Source of the DNA: an uncultured Pseudanabaenaceae cyanobacterium
GTDB lineage: Bacteria; Cyanobacteriota; Cyanobacteriia; PCC-9006; JAAUQQ01
Length of the DNA: 43,636 bases
Assembly: GCA_938017515.1 (NCBI GenBank)
Contig: CALIJJ010000064.1
Location: 1-43,636 of the forward strand
Direction of reading: 5' to 3'
The first letter of the stretch is position 1; the number at the start of each line of letters is the position of its first letter. This document shows, piece after piece, positions 25,993-36,019 of this stretch. Under the pieces are notes generated by a model, which was not told where the DNA came from, searched no databases, and saw only the letters and a list, made by a program, of their open reading frames with translations. The position numbers and the translations under genes are program-made.

Positions 25993-27435
25993 GTGAGTCA
26001 GTTTGATTACGATTTGGTGATTATTGGCGCGGGCGTGGGGGGCCACGGTGCAGCAATGCATGCGGTGAGCTGCGGCCTCAAAACCGCCATCGTCGAAGCG
26101 GCTGATATGGGTGGAACCTGTGTTAATCGCGGCTGTATTCCCTCCAAAGCACTGTTGGCGGCCTCGGGCAAAGTGCGCGAAATGCGCGACACCAAGCACT
26201 TACAAGCCATGGGTGTCCATGTGGGGGATGTTCAGTTTGATCGCCAGGCGATCGCTGACCACGCCAACATGGTGGTTACCAAGCAGCGGGAAGGCTTGGT
26301 TGGCAGTCTCAAGCGGATTGGTGTAGACATCATCAACGGCTGGGGAAGCGTGGCAGAGGCCCAAAAGGTCAAAGTGAAGACGGACGATGGCGAACGCTTC
26401 ATCACCGCCAAGGATATTCTCCTAGCCCCCGGCTCCATCCCTTTTGTACCCCCAGGGGCTGAGGTTGATGGCAAGACTGTCTTCACCAGTGACCATGCAG
26501 TGCACCTGGAAAGCCTGCCGGAATGGATTGCAATTATCGGCAGCGGCTACATCGGCTTGGAATTTGCCGATGTCTATTCCGCCTTGGGCTGCGAAATCAC
26601 CATGATCGAGGCCATGGACACCCTGATGCCTACCTTTGATCCTGACATCGCCAAGGTGGCCAAGCGGACGCTATTGGATCCCCGGGACATTGAAACGTAT
26701 AAGGGTGTATTCGCAACCAAGATCACACCGGGATCCCCCGTCACGATCGAATTGACCGACGCCAAGACGAAAGAAGTGATTGACGTTTTGGAAGTCGATG
26801 CCTGCTTGATTGCCACAGGCCGTATCCCTGTCGCCAAGAACATGGGCCTGGAAGACATCGGCGTGGACTTGGGTAAGCGCGGCTTTGTGCCCGTGAATGA
26901 TCACCTGCTCGTGACCAAGGCCGATGGCAGTACGATTCCCAACCTGTACGCCATTGGGGATGCCACTGGCAAGCTAATGCTGGCTCACACCGCCTCTGCC
27001 CAGGGCATGGCCGTCGTGGAAACCATCTGCGGTCGCCCCCGCACCGTGGACTACAGCACGATTCCCGCTGCCGCATTCACCCATCCCGAGGTGAGTTTTG
27101 TGGGGATGACCGAGCCCGCGGCCAAGGAGAAGGGCAAAGAGGAAGGGTTTGAGGTTAAGTCCGTGCGGACCTACTTCAAGGGCAATGCCAAAGCGATCGC
27201 CGAAGGAGAAACCGACGGTATTGCAAAACTCATCTTCCGTCCTGACACGGGCGAAATTCTGGGTGCCCACATTTTTGGTCTCCATGCTGCCGATCTGATC
27301 CAGGAAGCTGCCAATGCCATGAGCCAGAAAGTGCCCGTCACAGAGTTAGCCTTCTCCGTCCACACCCACCCAACCCTGTCGGAAGTTCTGGACGAAGCCT
27401 TTAAGCGTGCTGCTGGCGCAGGAGCGGGGCACTAA
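25993..27435 (+). CDS. lpdA: Dihydrolipoamide dehydrogenase (E3)
   Basis: A 480-residue flavoprotein disulfide reductase that reoxidises lipoamide in the pyruvate dehydrogenase and glycine cleavage complexes. FAD-binding [10 protein letters not shown] near the N-terminus, the redox disulfide [16 protein letters not shown] (C43/C48), NAD-binding [15 protein letters not shown], second FAD motif [22 protein letters not shown], and the C-terminal active-site His-Glu in HTHPTLSE. Start is GTG 25993; the preceding GGGAGA supports it. Its TAA stop overlaps the ATG of trpC (TAATG), so the two are translationally coupled. Confidence 0.95.
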   Translation: MSQFDYDLVIIGAGVGGHGAAMHAVSCGLKTAIVEAADMGGTCVNRGCIPSKALLAASGKVREMRDTKHLQAMGVHVGDVQFDRQAIADHANMVVTKQREGLVGSLKRIGVDIINGWGSVAEAQKVKVKTDDGERFITAKDILLAPGSIPFVPPGAEVDGKTVFTSDHAVHLESLPEWIAIIGSGYIGLEFADVYSALGCEITMIEAMDTLMPTFDPDIAKVAKRTLLDPRDIETYKGVFATKITPGSPVTIELTDAKTKEVIDVLEVDACLIATGRIPVAKNMGLEDIGVDLGKRGFVPVNDHLLVTKADGSTIPNLYAIGDATGKLMLAHTASAQGMAVVETICGRPRTVDYSTIPAAAFTHPEVSFVGMTEPAAKEKGKEEGFEVKSVRTYFKGNAKAIAEGETDGIAKLIFRPDTGEILGAHIFGLHAADLIQEAANAMSQKVPVTELAFSVHTHPTLSEVLDEAFKRAAGAGAGH

Positions 27436-28310
27436 TGCGGGTGCGTCGTCGTCCTCCCAATCCCGCGATTCGGGTGGACACCATGAGCTACAAGACCTGC
27501 ATGGCCGAAGCCGAACCCGATAATATTCTGGAAGAAATTATTTGGTTCAAGGACTACGAAGTCTCAGTCATGCGGGAGAAAACGCCCCTGGCAATGCTGA
27601 AGGGACGCGTGATGGCCGCGGCCAAGCCACTGGATTTTGTGGCGCGGTTGAAGCAAGCTCCCACCACTCCCGGCGTCATTGCCGAGGTGAAAAAGGCCTC
27701 GCCTAGCAAGGGCGTCTTTCGGGAGGATTTTGATCCCGAGGCGATCGCCCGCGCCTACGAAGCCAATGGGGCTACCTGTCTTTCGGTTTTGACCGATCGC
27801 AAGTTTTTCCAAGGTAGTTTTGAGAATCTCGGGCTCGTCCGTCAGGCCGTCAATCTGCCCCTCCTGTGCAAAGATTTTGTCCTCTATCCCTACCAGATTT
27901 ATCTGGCCCGGGCCTATGGGGCTGACGCTGTTTTGCTCATTGCAGCGGTGCTCTCGGATCAGGATCTGCAGTATTTCCTCAAAATCACCCATGCTCTCGG
28001 CATGAATGCGCTGATTGAGGTACATTCTGCAGAAGAGCTAGAACGGGTGCTCCAGCTCGACGGGGTACGGTTGATCGGCATTAATAACCGCGACCTGACC
28101 ACGTTTGAAACGACGTTGGATACCACCTGTGGGCTGCTTGAGACCTATGGCGATCGCCTCCAGGACATCGTTGTGGTCAGCGAATCAGGCATGCACCAGC
28201 CCGCCGATCTAACGCGTGTGGCCACAGCGGGAGCCACGGCTGTGCTAGTGGGCGAATCCCTGATCAAACAGCCTGATCCCGGCGCTGCCTTGGTCGAGCT
28301 AGTTCCCTAA
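27435..28310 (+). CDS. trpC: Indole-3-glycerol phosphate synthase
   Basis: A 291-residue (beta/alpha)8-barrel enzyme converting carboxyphenylamino-deoxyribulose phosphate to indole-3-glycerol phosphate in tryptophan synthesis. Signatures: [23 protein letters not shown] (catalytic Lys and phosphate loop), [64 protein letters not shown] and VVSESGM. It carries the ~50-residue N-terminal extension ([17 protein letters not shown]...) common in cyanobacterial TrpC. It starts on the lpdA stop codon. Confidence 0.95.
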   Translation: MRVRRRPPNPAIRVDTMSYKTCMAEAEPDNILEEIIWFKDYEVSVMREKTPLAMLKGRVMAAAKPLDFVARLKQAPTTPGVIAEVKKASPSKGVFREDFDPEAIARAYEANGATCLSVLTDRKFFQGSFENLGLVRQAVNLPLLCKDFVLYPYQIYLARAYGADAVLLIAAVLSDQDLQYFLKITHALGMNALIEVHSAEELERVLQLDGVRLIGINNRDLTTFETTLDTTCGLLETYGDRLQDIVVVSESGMHQPADLTRVATAGATAVLVGESLIKQPDPGAALVELVP

Positions 28311-28480
28311 TGCTCCCTAGGAGCTGATAATGGATGAATTCCCAAAGTCATTGGTGTGTTCCTTAGTGCTGTTTCGGGCTAATGATGAGAGTGAACGGGC
28401 TGAGGTGTGCCTCTTTTGAGCCTGCTGTCTCAGTCCACACTTTCTGTCCAACAAAGGTTTGTTCTGAGGTTTTAACGACT

Positions 28481-28696
28481 GTGGATTCAATTCCCGTCCC
28501 CGCTACGGTCCATTACGAAGTCCCCCTCCAAATCCTGGAGCAGCAAACATTACGAGCCTTTTCTGGTCATCCTGAGCAACGGCAATTAGCCAACGAAATG
28601 GTCTTAGCTCTGCGCAAGGTTCTGGCGCTTCAGCGGCGTTTAGAAGAAAGCTGTGAGCAGGATCATCTCCGTGTTGAATCGCGCTGGTCGCCCTAG
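28481..28696 (+). CDS. Small protein, function unknown
   Basis: I prefer GTG 28481 (VDSIPVPATVHYEVPLQ...), which has a GAGG 11 nt upstream, over the ATG at 28382, whose first 33 codons look non-coding. This gives 71 residues: a short N-terminal segment, then a helical LEQQTLRAFSGHPEQRQLANEMVLALRKVLALQRRLEESC and a charged end. No family recognised. It sits between trpC and the coiled-coil gene on the same strand. Confidence 0.6.
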   Translation: MDSIPVPATVHYEVPLQILEQQTLRAFSGHPEQRQLANEMVLALRKVLALQRRLEESCEQDHLRVESRWSP

Positions 28697-28810
28697 GGAA
28701 CCCCCTTGAGGGCCCTCTGCATAGAAGGGTTTGGAACGAAAACTTTTGATACAGCCTGGTCCTCACTCCTTGAATTACCGTGGTAGCGTGGAGTGAGGGA
28801 ATGAAGGGGA

Positions 28811-30175
28811 ATGTCCTCTGTTCGACACGTGCAATTTTCCGGAATTGAAGCGCTGGAGCGCTCTTTAGAGCGACTCAAGGCAGAACTCGATTTATTTCAA
28901 ACGCAGTCTGAAACCGTGAGCCATTCGGGTCAAACAGAACCTGATATGGCTTCTTTTCATGCGTCTTTTAAAGCACTAATTACTCAGCATCTTCAGGCTC
29001 AACGAGAGACCTGGGCATCCCTGAAAGCTGAAGTTTTGTTCTTGCAGCAAAATCAGGATCAGATGCTGCATCGTTCAGGACATGGCTCAGCTGAGCTTTT
29101 ATCTGAGCTAGAAGCCTTGTTAGAAGCGCAGACTCAGCAGCTGCGGCTGTTGCAGAGTCAGCGTCAGCAGACACGCCAGACCCAGGATGTCGATCGCCTT
29201 CTCCTAGAAAAACAGGTCGAAACCTTACAGGCGGCTCTAGAAAAAGCTGAGGAGCGCATTGCAGAAGTTGAAGCCCAATCCCTGGACTCTCGAACCTGGG
29301 CCATCAGTGTCAATGTACAGCGCCAAATTGCCCAGGAGCATATGATTCAGCTCCAAGCCACACTCAACGAGCGGCGATCGCAACTCAAAGCACTGACGGC
29401 AGAACTAGAAGAGCGCCAAGACTCCCTTACGACCCAGCGGCGTTTAGCCGAATCCCAGACCACCGTCATTACAGCACTCCAGCGGGATCTATCCACCGCC
29501 CATCGAACCTTGGAAGCTCTCGAACAACAGTTACTGAATGGGTCCCGTCAACAGGCAGGGATCATTCAACTGCGACGGGAATCAGAATTGCAGCGGCGTT
29601 CGGAACAGTCCCAGCAGCGCGTGTTGGAAGCGGAGCGAGCGGCTCACCAAGAAACCATCGCCCAGCAAGCAGAACAGATTCGTCGCTTGGAGGCCCAAAC
29701 CCAAGAATGGCGGCAGCGTTGCTTGGCTCACCAACATCAACTCCAGAATCTCAAAGACTGGATGGAACAATGGGGAGCGAACCACGATTTACCGGACTCA
29801 CTACAGGCGCTATTGGCCGAGCCGATGCCTGAATCCTTCCCTCTCCTGGAAGCGTTCTCCTCCTCTCAAGCTTCTCCTCCGATTTCTCTCAAAACGCCCC
29901 CGCCTCTGCAGCTAGCTGGGGAGAAAGAACGAGGAGCAGGCTCTGTCATTTCTTTCCCCCTCCGTTCTACGGTTGAGTCTGAAGTGACGCCGACAGAGGG
30001 GACTCCAGCAGAGGGAACTGCGACAGAGGGAACTGCGACAGAGTTGGCATCCCAACCACAAGAGATTACATCAGAGCCAGCACAGCCCCTCCCGGCTCAG
30101 CCCAGCGAGGTTGAAGATGATGCCCCGCTAAAAGCAGAGAAGGATATCCTGGAGTTACCCCGGTTTCCGCAGTAG
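28811..30175 (+). CDS. Large coiled-coil protein, function unknown
   Basis: A 454-residue, almost wholly helical protein: coiled coil runs from about residue 12 to 325 with Gln/Glu/Leu/Arg-rich heptads. The C-terminal ~125 residues are low-complexity, with the motif TEGTA/PAEGT repeated (four near-copies from a 15-bp DNA repeat at about 29990-30040) and Pro/Ser/Glu-rich sequence. No membrane segment, signal peptide or catalytic motif. Such proteins act as structural scaffolds or in division or polarity in cyanobacteria, but nothing here fixes a role. It lies 58 bp upstream of moaA. Confidence 0.75.
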   Translation: MSSVRHVQFSGIEALERSLERLKAELDLFQTQSETVSHSGQTEPDMASFHASFKALITQHLQAQRETWASLKAEVLFLQQNQDQMLHRSGHGSAELLSELEALLEAQTQQLRLLQSQRQQTRQTQDVDRLLLEKQVETLQAALEKAEERIAEVEAQSLDSRTWAISVNVQRQIAQEHMIQLQATLNERRSQLKALTAELEERQDSLTTQRRLAESQTTVITALQRDLSTAHRTLEALEQQLLNGSRQQAGIIQLRRESELQRRSEQSQQRVLEAERAAHQETIAQQAEQIRRLEAQTQEWRQRCLAHQHQLQNLKDWMEQWGANHDLPDSLQALLAEPMPESFPLLEAFSSSQASPPISLKTPPPLQLAGEKERGAGSVISFPLRSTVESEVTPTEGTPAEGTATEGTATELASQPQEITSEPAQPLPAQPSEVEDDAPLKAEKDILELPRFPQ

Positions 30176-30233
30176 TCCCTTTGGCCCCATGCAATGGCCG
30201 ATGCTGTAGACCTTTTGCCTAGGGAAACCCTCC

Positions 30234-31265
30234 ATGAAAGAAATTGTCAATAACTCTCCAGGTGATGTTGCGAGCCCCATCATCGACTATTTGCGCATCA
30301 GCCTCGTTGATCGGTGCAATTTTCAGTGCCTATACTGCATGCCAGAGGGGGCAAAACTAGACTATGTCCTACAGCAAGACTTGCTCACCAATGATGAGTT
30401 GCTGCACCTACTAAAACATGTTTTTATTCCCAATGGGTTTACGCGGTTCCGCTTGACCGGAGGTGAACCACTCCTACGGCCTGGCGTAGTTGATGTGGTG
30501 GCGCGGATTCGTCAGTTGCCACAAACCCAAGATCTCTCTCTGAGTACCAATGCGTTTTTGTTGTCGAACTTGGCCCAAGATCTATTTGATGCAGGCTTAA
30601 ATCGGGTCAATATTAGTTTGGATTCCCTCGACGCAAAAACCTTTGGCCAAATTGTCGGAGACGGCAATGCCCAAACGCGTTGGACACAGGTCTGGGAGGG
30701 GATTAAAGCAGCCCACCGCGTTGGCTTTGATCCGCTGAAGCTGAATGTGGTGGTGATTCCTGGCGTGAATGACCATGAAGTGCTGGATTTGGCAGCCCTA
30801 ACGCTGGAGCGTCGTTGGCATGTGCGGTTTATTGAATTTATGCCCATTGGCAATGGAGAGCTATTTGGCGATCGCGGCTGGGTACCGTCGGAGGAGATTC
30901 GTCAAAAAATCCGCGATCGCTGGGGTCTCAACGAGAGTGAGGTCTTGGGCAATGGTCCGGCGGACGTCTTTCAAATTCCCGGCGCCCAGGGAACGCTGGG
31001 GTTCATTAGTCAGATGTCAGAATGCTTTTGCGATCGCTGCAACCGCATGCGGCTATCGGCGGATGGCTGGCTGCGACCTTGCTTGCTCAATGAAACGGGG
31101 CAACTCGATCTGAAGACGGCATTGCGCGCAGGCGTCCCCACCTCTGTGTTGCGCGAGCGGGTCAGCGAGCTGTTGCAGCTTAAGCCAGAGATTAACTACA
31201 AAGGACGGGAATCCGGCACGAGCAGCGGTCTCTATGGCCGAACCATGTCACAAATCGGTGGATAG
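30234..31265 (+). CDS. moaA: GTP 3',8-cyclase MoaA
   Basis: A 343-residue radical-SAM enzyme that, with MoaC, turns GTP into cyclic pyranopterin monophosphate, the first step of molybdenum cofactor synthesis. The N-terminal cluster site is CNFQCLYC (C28, C32, C35), with the SAM-binding TGGEPLLRP after it. The C-terminal substrate-binding cluster CFCDRC plus the later Cys in RPCLL is intact, and the protein ends in the conserved Gly-Gly needed for activity. No other moa gene is in the window. Confidence 0.95.
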   Translation: MKEIVNNSPGDVASPIIDYLRISLVDRCNFQCLYCMPEGAKLDYVLQQDLLTNDELLHLLKHVFIPNGFTRFRLTGGEPLLRPGVVDVVARIRQLPQTQDLSLSTNAFLLSNLAQDLFDAGLNRVNISLDSLDAKTFGQIVGDGNAQTRWTQVWEGIKAAHRVGFDPLKLNVVVIPGVNDHEVLDLAALTLERRWHVRFIEFMPIGNGELFGDRGWVPSEEIRQKIRDRWGLNESEVLGNGPADVFQIPGAQGTLGFISQMSECFCDRCNRMRLSADGWLRPCLLNETGQLDLKTALRAGVPTSVLRERVSELLQLKPEINYKGRESGTSSGLYGRTMSQIGG

Positions 31266-31282
31266 CCCTTTTCCCGGATCCA

Positions 31283-31320
31283 AAAGACTTCAAGCACTCG
31301 GAAAGACTTCAAGCACTCGA
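31283..31320. repeat. 19-bp tandem duplication
   Basis: AAAGACTTCAAGCACTCGG (31283-31301) and AAAGACTTCAAGCACTCGA (31302-31320), shortly after the moaA stop. Confidence 0.88.
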
Positions 31321-31350
31321 GAAGACGGCCAACACTATCGTTCCAGCATA

Positions 31351-31384
31351 ATAAAAGCCCCCGCCAGAGGATAAGGCAGAGGCT
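31351..31384 (-). terminator. Terminator of rpsD
   Basis: On the leftward strand AGCCTCTGCC (31384-31375) pairs with GGCGGGGGCT (31365-31356), using two G-U pairs, with a 9-nt loop, followed by TTTATTATG. It is 58 bp after the rpsD stop. Confidence 0.8.
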
Positions 31385-31441
31385 TCAAAAGTAGACGGTA
31401 ACCGAGTCCTTTTGGGATGCTCGGTGAAGGATACTTTGGTT

Positions 31442-32050
31442 TTAGACTTTTCTGGAGTAATACTCGACCACGAGTAGCTCGTTGATGTTGAGTGCGACCC
31501 ACTCCCGCTCAACCGTTCCAGTGACCTTCGCCGTTAACTTTGCTTTATCAAAGTCTAGGTGAGTCGGAACGTTGGACAGGCCGGGGTACTCCAGGTTTGC
31601 CGTTGCCAGCTTGCGAGAGGCATCGCGATCGCGAATGCCAATCGTATCGCCAGGGCGACACTGGTAACTGGGAATATCTAGAACCTTGCCATTAATCGTG
31701 ACGTGTCCGTGGTTCACTAGCTGACGAGCAGCCGGAATCGTTGGAGCTAGGCCCAGGCGGAAAATTGTATTGTCCAACCGCATTTCCAGCAGTTGCAGCA
31801 ACACTTGCCCAGTAGAACCTTGGACGCGACGTGCCTTTTTAACGTAGCGAATTAGCTGACGCTCGGTGATGCCGTAGTTGTAGCGAAGCTTTTGCTTCTC
31901 TTCGAGACGCACAGCGTACTCGGAGCGCTTACGACGAGCCTGACCATGCTGTCCAGGCGGATAGGACCGACGGGCAGACTTACGGGTCAACCCAGGAAGA
32001 TCGCCCAAACGGCGAGTGATCTTCAGTCTGGGACCTCTATATCGAGACAT
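31442..32050 (-). CDS. rpsD: Ribosomal protein S4
   Basis: A 202-residue uS4, the 16S rRNA-binding assembly initiator of the 30S subunit. Begins [22 protein letters not shown]; the S4 RNA-binding domain is clear ([46 protein letters not shown]). As in other cyanobacteria it stands alone rather than in the large ribosomal operon. An N-terminal zinc CxxC is absent, as is usual in this phylum. Confidence 0.97.
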   Translation of the reverse strand: MSRYRGPRLKITRRLGDLPGLTRKSARRSYPPGQHGQARRKRSEYAVRLEEKQKLRYNYGITERQLIRYVKKARRVQGSTGQVLLQLLEMRLDNTIFRLGLAPTIPAARQLVNHGHVTINGKVLDIPSYQCRPGDTIGIRDRDASRKLATANLEYPGLSNVPTHLDFDKAKLTAKVTGTVEREWVALNINELLVVEYYSRKV

Positions 32051-32155
32051 GGACTATCCTCTTTGACGTATCCTTCCAACCAAGAATTGTATCAAAGGAA
32101 GGACGCCGTCAGGAAAGAACTTTTGGGCTTGTCGTTAAACCGAGAACAGCCACCT

Positions 32156-32878
32156 TTAGACTCGGGTGAGTGACTGCTTCAGCACCTTGGTGATCTGAGC
32201 CATCTGCTGCTTCATTTGCTTCATTTCAGCCCGCATATCCGCATTGTGCTGGCGTAGGTCTTCAACCTCGTTCTGAAGCTTTTGCAGCATGGTTGTTGCA
32301 TCCAGGGCAACGGTGGCTGCCATGGCGGCGGTCTCAACGCTTTTGGGCGCAGGGGGAGCCGCAGGGGAAGGCTTGGTCGATTCCTTGCGCTGTTTAGCCT
32401 TGACCATCGACTTCTTGATCGCCTGGATCAAGAGCGTCTTGTCAAAGGGTTTGCTGAGAAACTCAAAATAGTCGAACAGCTCAGGCGCATTCTCTCGCAG
32501 GTCATCTTCACGACCCGACATCAGCACCACGGGAATCTTCTGAAGCTCGGGGTAGGAGAGCATCTTGTTGACGACCTGCCAGCCATTCATCTTGGGCATA
32601 AAGCAGTCCATGATGAGTAGCTGAGGATGCTCCTGGCAGACTTTCTCAAGGCCATCTGCACCATCAATGGCCTCAATCACGCTCATGTTCCCGGGCAGCA
32701 TCTCCTTCACCTGAAGGCGCATGAGTTTGCTGTCGTCGACGATCAAAACTTTTTGAGCAGCCATGGTTGATTTCTGTTGCGCTTGGCCTAGTGTTCCCAG
32801 ATCGTCGGAGTTGATCATGTCCGAAAGAAATCTCGAAGATTCTGGCGTTGCGTTCGTTTCGTCCCAGTTTGTTTCCAT
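32156..32878 (-). CDS. Response regulator with C-terminal coiled coil (paralogue A)
   Basis: A receiver domain beginning MAAQKVLIVDDSKLMRLQVKEML with phospho-acceptor Asp in LLIMDCFMPKMNGW and Lys in FLSKPFD, followed by a Lys/Pro/Ala linker and a C-terminal coiled coil (MLQKLQNEVEDLRQHNADMRAEMKQMKQQMAQIT). The ATG at 32878, 16 nt after the upstream stop with an AAGGA nearby, gives 240 residues; an ATG at 32764 would start directly at the receiver (202 residues). The coiled coil replaces a DNA-binding output, so it probably works by oligomerising or binding a partner. Confidence 0.85.
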   Translation of the reverse strand: METNWDETNATPESSRFLSDMINSDDLGTLGQAQQKSTMAAQKVLIVDDSKLMRLQVKEMLPGNMSVIEAIDGADGLEKVCQEHPQLLIMDCFMPKMNGWQVVNKMLSYPELQKIPVVLMSGREDDLRENAPELFDYFEFLSKPFDKTLLIQAIKKSMVKAKQRKESTKPSPAAPPAPKSVETAAMAATVALDATTMLQKLQNEVEDLRQHNADMRAEMKQMKQQMAQITKVLKQSLTRV

Positions 32879-32894
32879 CTCAATACGGATTTCC

Positions 32895-33782
32895 TTAGGT
32901 TGCCTGCATGATTTGTGTGACTTGCTCCTTGAGCACTTGAATCTCTCGATGAAAAGATGCGTTCTGCTGGCGTAGCGTTTCCACTTCGTTTTGCAGCGTT
33001 TGGAGCTGGTTGAGAGCACTGGAGCGTTCGGGAGAAATCGGCTGCTCGGGAGAAACGGACTGCTTGGGAGAAGCAGACGGCTCGGAAGAGACGGATTGCT
33101 CGGAAGAGACAGATTGCTCAGGCAAGCCGGACGGCTGGATAACAGCGGGCTGATGGGAATGCGGTTGGGCGAGAAGCCCCACAGGAGAAAAGGAGACTTG
33201 GTTCAGACCAGAGGGGAAGAGTGTGGCTTTTTCCGGGATTGTCTCCCGAATATGGCTTGCCGCATGGCTGAGAGCCCGCTGAGGTGAAGCCTGGGCGGTG
33301 GCAACTGCCGTTGCCGCAGGGATTGCAGAACTGTCAGAAGCAGCTTTGGCCCTAGTCACATCTGCCGGTGAAACAGAACTCACCGGAGCTTCCAGGGTTC
33401 GTTTTTTAGCCTTAATCACAGCTTGCTTGATGGCTTCGATAAGCGCTTCGCGATCGAAGGGTTTGCTCATCAGCTCGAAATAGTCGTAGACAAAATAGTC
33501 GAAGAGATTAGGAGCATTGTCCTCAATCTCGTCTTTGCGACCGGTCATCAGCACCACAGGGATGGGGCTGAGTTCCGGGTAGGCCAGCATGCGATTGACG
33601 ACTTGCCAGCCATTCATCTTGGGCATGAAGCAGTCGAGGATGATGAGTTTCGGTTTGATCTCAAGGATTTTGGTGAATCCTTCCTCACCATCAGCGGCTT
33701 CAATAATTTCGAGTTGCTCGGGCAGCATCCGACGCACCTGGTAGCGCATCAGTTTGCTGTCGTCGATGATTAAAACAGCCAT
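32895..33782 (-). CDS. Response regulator with C-terminal coiled coil (paralogue B)
   Basis: A 295-residue paralogue of the next gene: MAVLIIDDSKLMRYQVRRML, phospho-acceptor D50 in LIILDCFMPKMNGWQVVNRMLAYPEL, LMTGRKDE, and MSKPFDREALIEAIKQAVIKAKKR. An insertion FDYFVYDYFELMSKP duplicates YFxYDYF relative to paralogue A. A long linker contains a hexapeptide repeat (SVSSEQ/SASPKQ/SVSPEQ/PISPER), then a C-terminal coiled coil (LNQLQTLQNEVETLRQQNASFHREIQVLKEQVTQI) like that of paralogue A. Both likely share a kinase; none is nearby. Confidence 0.87.
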   Translation of the reverse strand: MAVLIIDDSKLMRYQVRRMLPEQLEIIEAADGEEGFTKILEIKPKLIILDCFMPKMNGWQVVNRMLAYPELSPIPVVLMTGRKDEIEDNAPNLFDYFVYDYFELMSKPFDREALIEAIKQAVIKAKKRTLEAPVSSVSPADVTRAKAASDSSAIPAATAVATAQASPQRALSHAASHIRETIPEKATLFPSGLNQVSFSPVGLLAQPHSHQPAVIQPSGLPEQSVSSEQSVSSEPSASPKQSVSPEQPISPERSSALNQLQTLQNEVETLRQQNASFHREIQVLKEQVTQIMQAT

Positions 33783-33897
33783 CTGGGTTGAGTCTTAAGA
33801 ATCCGGGTGCGGCGATGCAGCGCGCGTATCCATTCAGGGTCCTGACTCTTGTTGTTAAGGTGCCCAGAATAGCGATCAGAACACTAGATCGATATTG

Positions 33898-33957
33898 AGG
33901 CTTCTTGAAAAGGCTTCTTGAAAAGGCTTCTTGCAAAGGCTTCTTGCAAAGGCTTCT
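33898..33957. repeat. 13-bp tandem repeat, about 4.6 copies
   Basis: AGGCTTCTTGAAA at 33898-33910 and 33911-33923, AGGCTTCTTGCAA at 33924-33936 and 33937-33949, and a partial copy to 33957. It lies upstream of the leftward response regulator B, between it and the rightward glutaredoxin-like gene. Confidence 0.92.
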
Positions 33958-34039
33958 CTGGGACTGGGAGAATTAGGCGCGTTCTCAGGGCTCGATCCAG
34001 TCCATGCCCTAAGAACGCGATACTGAGAATCCGAGATCG

Positions 34040-34336
34040 ATGGATGTGTCGATGAATGTCATGCCGATGAATCTAATTTTGTATAGCAAGCCGGGATGCC
34101 ACCTCTGCGAGGGATTACAGCAAAAGCTGGATCAGGTGACTGCGTTTGCTCTGACCGTCGAAGTCAGAGACATTACCACCCAGGAAAATTGGTTTGCGGC
34201 CTATCAATACGAAATTCCAGTGCTGTACTGGGTGACGGAGGCTGGACAACGGCGTTTGCCTCGCCTCTCGCCCCGGGGATCGGTTGCCCAACTGGAGCGA
34301 ATGCTACAGACACAGCAGCAGAATTCGCCAAAATAA
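34040..34336 (+). CDS. Glutaredoxin-like (DUF836-type) thioredoxin-fold protein
   Basis: A ~98-residue thioredoxin-fold protein: LILYSKPGCHLCEGLQQKLDQV with active-site CHLC, then a cis-Pro in YEIPVLYWV, and a short C-terminal helix. This fits the glutaredoxin-like DUF836 family, predicted to act on disulfides or glutathione adducts. Several in-frame ATGs (34040, 34052, 34061, 34067) are possible; MNLILYSKPGC at 34067 is the natural domain start, and none has a clear ribosome-binding site. Confidence 0.82.
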   Translation: MDVSMNVMPMNLILYSKPGCHLCEGLQQKLDQVTAFALTVEVRDITTQENWFAAYQYEIPVLYWVTEAGQRRLPRLSPRGSVAQLERMLQTQQQNSPK

Positions 34337-34445
34337 CTCACAAAGCCGAACTCGCAAACGCATCGACCGTTCGTTAGTGCTGCCCTTAGCACTCCATTAG
34401 CACTTAAGATCCACTCTGAATTCATCTCACGGTGAGGCCCTGACC

Positions 34446-35957
34446 ATGAACCTGCGATCGCTTCTCTCCCAAATCCCCTCCCTCACCTTGCCGGACCATC
34501 CCGCCTTGGATCAGGAGGTCAAAGGACTCTGTACCAATTCCCACGGTGTGGCTACGGGCGATCTCTTCATTGGAATGCCCGGTACTCGGGTGGATGGCGG
34601 CGAGTTTTGGCCCAGCGCTTTGGGCGGTGGCGCGATCGCGGCGGTGGTTTCTCCAGGCGCTTTAGCAAAACGGCCACCGACGGCGGATGACGGTGCGCCC
34701 TGCTTGATTGCTGCGGACGATATGGTAGCGACCTGTGCGGCGATCGCCGCGGCCTTCCATGACCATCCCACGGACAAGCTCAAGCTGGTGGGGATCACCG
34801 GGACCAACGGCAAAACCACCACCACCCACTTGGTGGAGTTTTGGTTAAATGCCCTGGAGATGCCCACAGCCCTGGTCGGTACGCTCTACGCGCGCTGGCC
34901 GGGCTACGAGAAAGTGGCGGCCAACACAACACCCTTTGCAGCGGATTTACAGGCATTGTTTGCGGGCGCTGTGGAGGCGGGCTGTAAGGCGGGGATCATG
35001 GAAGTCAGTTCCCATGCCCTAGAACAGCGCCGGGTGCTGGGTTGCCCCATGGAAGTATCCGTGTTCACGAATTTGACCCAAGACCATCTGGACTATCACC
35101 CCACGATGGAGGATTACTTTGAGGCCAAGGCACTGCTGTTTAGCGATGACTATCTGCGCGGCCGAGCAGTCATTAATCAGGACGATGTCTATGGCCAGAA
35201 GCTCATCGAGCGACTCCCTAACGAGCAGTCCTGGTCCTACAGTGCCACAGCCACCACTGTCGAGACAGGAGCCGATCTCTGGACCAGCGATCTCAGCTAT
35301 GGCCCCATGGGCGTGAGTGGAACGGTTCATACCCCCAAGGGCAGCGCCGCGTTCCAGTTACCTTTGGTGGGTCAGTTTAACTTGGCGAATTTCCTGGCGG
35401 CCTTGGGCGCTGGGTTGCATTTGGGTCTCGATCTCCAGGCGATGCTGGACATTTTGCCTCAGTTCACCGGCGTGCCGGGTCGCATGGAGCGGGTGCAGGT
35501 GAATGACGATCAGGATGTCAGCGTGATTGTGGACTATGCCCACACGCCGGACAGCTTGGAAAATTTGCTCAAGGCAGCACGGCCCTTTATTACGGGGCAA
35601 ATGATCTGTGTGTTCGGCTGCGGGGGCGATCGCGATCGCACCAAGCGTCCCCTCATGGGCAATATTGCAGCACGCCTCTCGGACCAAGCCTACGTGACCT
35701 CAGATAACCCCCGTACCGAAGATCCCAAACAGATCTTGGCCGATGTCGTCGCGGGGATTCCCGAAGAAATTCAGTTCCAGGTCAATGCGGATCGCGCCGA
35801 GGCCATTCGGCAGGCCGTCACCCAGGCGAAGCCCGGAGATGGTGTGCTGATCGCCGGCAAAGGTCACGAGGATTATCAAATCCTGGGCACCGAGAAAATT
35901 CACTTTGACGATCGCGAGCAGGCCCGTGCCGCCCTAGAGATTCGGTATTCTGGCTGA
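34446..35957 (+). CDS. murE: UDP-MurNAc-L-Ala-D-Glu:meso-diaminopimelate ligase
   Basis: A 503-residue Mur ligase that adds the third amino acid to the peptidoglycan stem. ATP-binding GITGTNGKTTTTHL is at 116-129, EVSSHALEQRR and FTNLTQDHLDYHPTMEDYF (carbamylated-Lys region) follow, then VIVDYAHTPDSL and FGCGGDRDRTKRPLM. The SDNPRTED sequence near residue 419 contains the DNPR motif that marks meso-diaminopimelate as substrate, as expected for cyanobacteria. Full length; HIP1 sites inside. Confidence 0.95.
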   Translation: MNLRSLLSQIPSLTLPDHPALDQEVKGLCTNSHGVATGDLFIGMPGTRVDGGEFWPSALGGGAIAAVVSPGALAKRPPTADDGAPCLIAADDMVATCAAIAAAFHDHPTDKLKLVGITGTNGKTTTTHLVEFWLNALEMPTALVGTLYARWPGYEKVAANTTPFAADLQALFAGAVEAGCKAGIMEVSSHALEQRRVLGCPMEVSVFTNLTQDHLDYHPTMEDYFEAKALLFSDDYLRGRAVINQDDVYGQKLIERLPNEQSWSYSATATTVETGADLWTSDLSYGPMGVSGTVHTPKGSAAFQLPLVGQFNLANFLAALGAGLHLGLDLQAMLDILPQFTGVPGRMERVQVNDDQDVSVIVDYAHTPDSLENLLKAARPFITGQMICVFGCGGDRDRTKRPLMGNIAARLSDQAYVTSDNPRTEDPKQILADVVAGIPEEIQFQVNADRAEAIRQAVTQAKPGDGVLIAGKGHEDYQILGTEKIHFDDREQARAALEIRYSG

Positions 35958-36019
35958 AGATACTGAATTTTGAGAGTCTAAACGGTAACAATAAGCCTGT
36001 GGTTTAGCTGAATGAATTA

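Noticed and set aside
7794..33957. Tandem arrays as CRISPR
   Set aside because: Copies are directly adjacent with no spacers and units are too short; no cas genes.
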